The position numbers and the translations under genes are program-made. A stretch of 64,000 nucleotides of DNA from Sandaracinobacteroides sayramensis (GTDB taxonomy: Bacteria; Pseudomonadota; Alphaproteobacteria; Sphingomonadales; Sphingomonadaceae), in the NCBI RefSeq assembly GCF_022014495.1, contig NZ_JAKLSQ010000010.1:62001-126000 (forward strand). Reading direction: 5' to 3'. Below the pieces are notes generated by a model. The model worked only from the letters and a program-made list of their open reading frames with translations, did not search any database and had not been told where the DNA came from. How positions within the stretch are numbered: position 1 is the first letter of the stretch; the number at the start of each line of letters is the position of its first letter. This document shows positions 62,901 through 64,000 of this stretch, in pieces.

Positions 62901-62993
62901 TTCGCAACATCCGCAATATCTGCTATGCTAGGAATAACTGAATGTGCGAAGATTTGCGGATAAAAAGCTGCAAATCTGCGAAATTTGTGAAGA
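62901..62993. promoter_or_regulatory. Divergent operator/promoter region, pyc and ScfR-type regulator
   Basis: Contains TTCGCAACATCCGCAAT (62901-), TGCGAAGATTTGCG (62945-62958, reverse complement of the core of the acnD and prpC operators) and CTGCAAATCTGCGAAATTTG (62969-62988). A possible rightward promoter is TTCGCA-17 bp-TATGCT (62901-62929). Suggests autoregulation and control of pyc. Confidence 0.65.
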
Positions 62994-63005
62994 TCAGGCG
63001 GACAT

Positions 63006-64000
63006 ATGCGAAAAGCCTTTATGGGGGTGCGGCTGCGGCGGCTGAGGGAAGAGCGGAACCTGAAGCAGATAGAGCTGGCCAGCGCGCTGGGCATCTCTTC
63101 GAGCTATCTCAACCAGCTCGAGCAGAACCAGCGGCCGCTGACGGTTCCGGTCCTGCTGAAGATCAATTCGGTCTTCGGAGTGGATGTGCAGCTCTTCTCG
63201 GAAGACGAGGAAGCGCGGCTCATCACCGAGTTGCGCGATGCGCTTTCGGACAGCGCGGAAGCCGTTTCGGTGGCCGAGATCCGCGAGCTGGCGGCGAACA
63301 TGCCGGCGGTGGGCAGAACCCTGGTGTCGCTGCACCGCCGCTATCGCGAGGTCGTCGAGCGGAGCGAGGCGATGGCCGCGCAGCTCGGAGACGAGTGGAT
63401 AAGCGGCGGCCCCGCCCGCATGCCTTTCGAGCAGGTCCGGGATTATTTCTACGCCCGGCACAACCATGTCGAGCCGCTCGACGAAGCGGCGGAGCGGCTC
63501 TATCGGCAGGCGGGCCTCAGCCCGCGTTCGGCGCATCAGGGGCTGGTCGCGCTGTTGAAGGACCGGCACGGCGTGCAGATCGTCTGGGGCGAGAGCGACA
63601 CCGCCCAGCGCCGATACGAGCCGGCGACCCGTACATTGACCGTCTCGGCGCATCTGGAACAAGGCCAGCAGGCGTTTCAGATGGCCACCCAGCTTGCCTT
63701 TCTGGAACTGGGCGATGTGATCGACCGGCTTGCCGACAACCGCATCCTGGCCGGAAGCGAGGCGCGGCGGCTGGCCCGCGTGGGCCTTGCGAATTATTTC
63801 GCGGGCGCGCTCCTCCTTCCCTATGGCGATTTCCTCGCCGCCGCGGAAGCGGAAGCCTATGACATCGAGAAGCTCAGCCGGCGGTTCGGAGTCGGCTTCG
63901 AGACCATCTGCCACCGGCTTTCAACGCTTCAGCGGGCCGAGGCGCGCGGCATTCCCTTCTTCTTCATCCGGGTCGACAGGGCCGGCAATATCTCCAAACG
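63006..64000 (+). CDS. XRE/ScfR-family transcriptional regulator (3' truncated by window edge)
   Basis: 331 codons visible, frame open to the end. N-terminal XRE helix-turn-helix (RLRRLREERNLKQIELASAL, then SSYLNQLEQNQRPL) and a long C-terminal region with the ImmA/IrrE-like short-chain fatty-acyl sensor layout (VSAHLEQGQQAFQMATQLAF; NYFAGALLLPYGDFLAAAEA). Family members (RamB, PrpQ/ScfR) sense propionyl- or acetyl-CoA metabolism. Matching operators lie before its own gene, acnD and the prpC unit, so it is the likely local regulator. Confidence 0.88.
   Translation, partial: MRKAFMGVRLRRLREERNLKQIELASALGISSSYLNQLEQNQRPLTVPVLLKINSVFGVDVQLFSEDEEARLITELRDALSDSAEAVSVAEIRELAANMPAVGRTLVSLHRRYREVVERSEAMAAQLGDEWISGGPARMPFEQVRDYFYARHNHVEPLDEAAERLYRQAGLSPRSAHQGLVALLKDRHGVQIVWGESDTAQRRYEPATRTLTVSAHLEQGQQAFQMATQLAFLELGDVIDRLADNRILAGSEARRLARVGLANYFAGALLLPYGDFLAAAEAEAYDIEKLSRRFGVGFETICHRLSTLQRAEARGIPFFFIRVDRAGNISK

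Noticed and set aside
62942-63862. 306-codon rightward frame over the regulator
   Set aside because: Out-of-frame shadow; the frame from ATG 63006 gives a clear XRE/ScfR protein.

Overview
The window reads as a high-G+C chromosome segment of a sphingomonad-type alphaproteobacterium. The taxonomic pointers are a serine palmitoyltransferase / acyl carrier protein / epimerase-type reductase block for sphingolipid synthesis (41.1-43.6 kb), a long PstA with the extra N-terminal domain common in alphaproteobacteria, a CIRCE-controlled groESL, and a PEP-CTERM protein. No species is claimed.

Layout. 0-4.5 kb: end of a first phosphate operon, pstC(partial)-pstA-pstB-phoU-phoB. 4.6-10.6 kb: an SDR dehydrogenase, CIRCE-groES-groEL, an exported M13 metallopeptidase and a VOC-fold protein. 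10.7-15.2 kb: a second, complete phosphate operon, pstS-pstC-pstA-pstB-phoU. 15.64-33.27 kb: a 17.6-kb integrated mobilizable element. It carries an inward-reading tyrosine recombinase at its right end, MobC, a relaxase, a TraD/VirD4-type coupling protein, ArdA, and cargo, but no mating-pore genes. It sits inside a terminator-like hairpin: the left half (CCCCTCCCCTG) is at 15.63 kb and the right half (AAGGGGAGGGGCTTTC) at 33.27 kb, and a complete copy of the same hairpin occurs at 38.18 kb. Removing the element would put the second pst operon next to a polyphosphate/phosphate-selective porin gene (33.3-34.8 kb), so the element splits a phosphate-acquisition neighbourhood.

35.2-48.7 kb: housekeeping genes. 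These are an S9 peptidase, an HD phosphohydrolase, tRNA-Val, lon, a MAPEG protein, the sphingolipid block, rsmE, gshA, a monooxygenase-like protein, rlmB, a thioesterase, tRNA-Tyr, tRNA-Gly and folB. 48.8-51.7 kb: metE, preceded by a layered control region (palindromic operator, sigma-70-type promoter, cobalamin riboswitch, hairpin next to the ribosome binding site). 51.8-52.5 kb: queH. 52.7-64 kb: a propionate (2-methylcitrate cycle) locus acnD-prpF-(orf)-prpC-prpB, then pyruvate carboxylase on the opposite strand and a divergent XRE/ScfR-type regulator that runs off the window. Three regulatory regions here share a CGCAAATCTTCGC motif, including a 42-bp block repeated with 3 mismatches, so the regulator probably ties propionyl-CoA use to pyruvate anaplerosis.

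Most novel material: the unassigned two-gene module in the island (17.2-18.8 kb, soluble protein plus four-helix membrane protein with overlapping stop/start); a DNA-binding/kinase/transmembrane/TPR fusion facing a PEP-CTERM repeat protein; a low-G+C trio of small genes; and the hairpin-splitting insertion itself. Two families of short dispersed repeats (GTCACCCCGGG...-type and CCCCTCCCC-type hairpins) recur in intergenic spaces throughout the native DNA.
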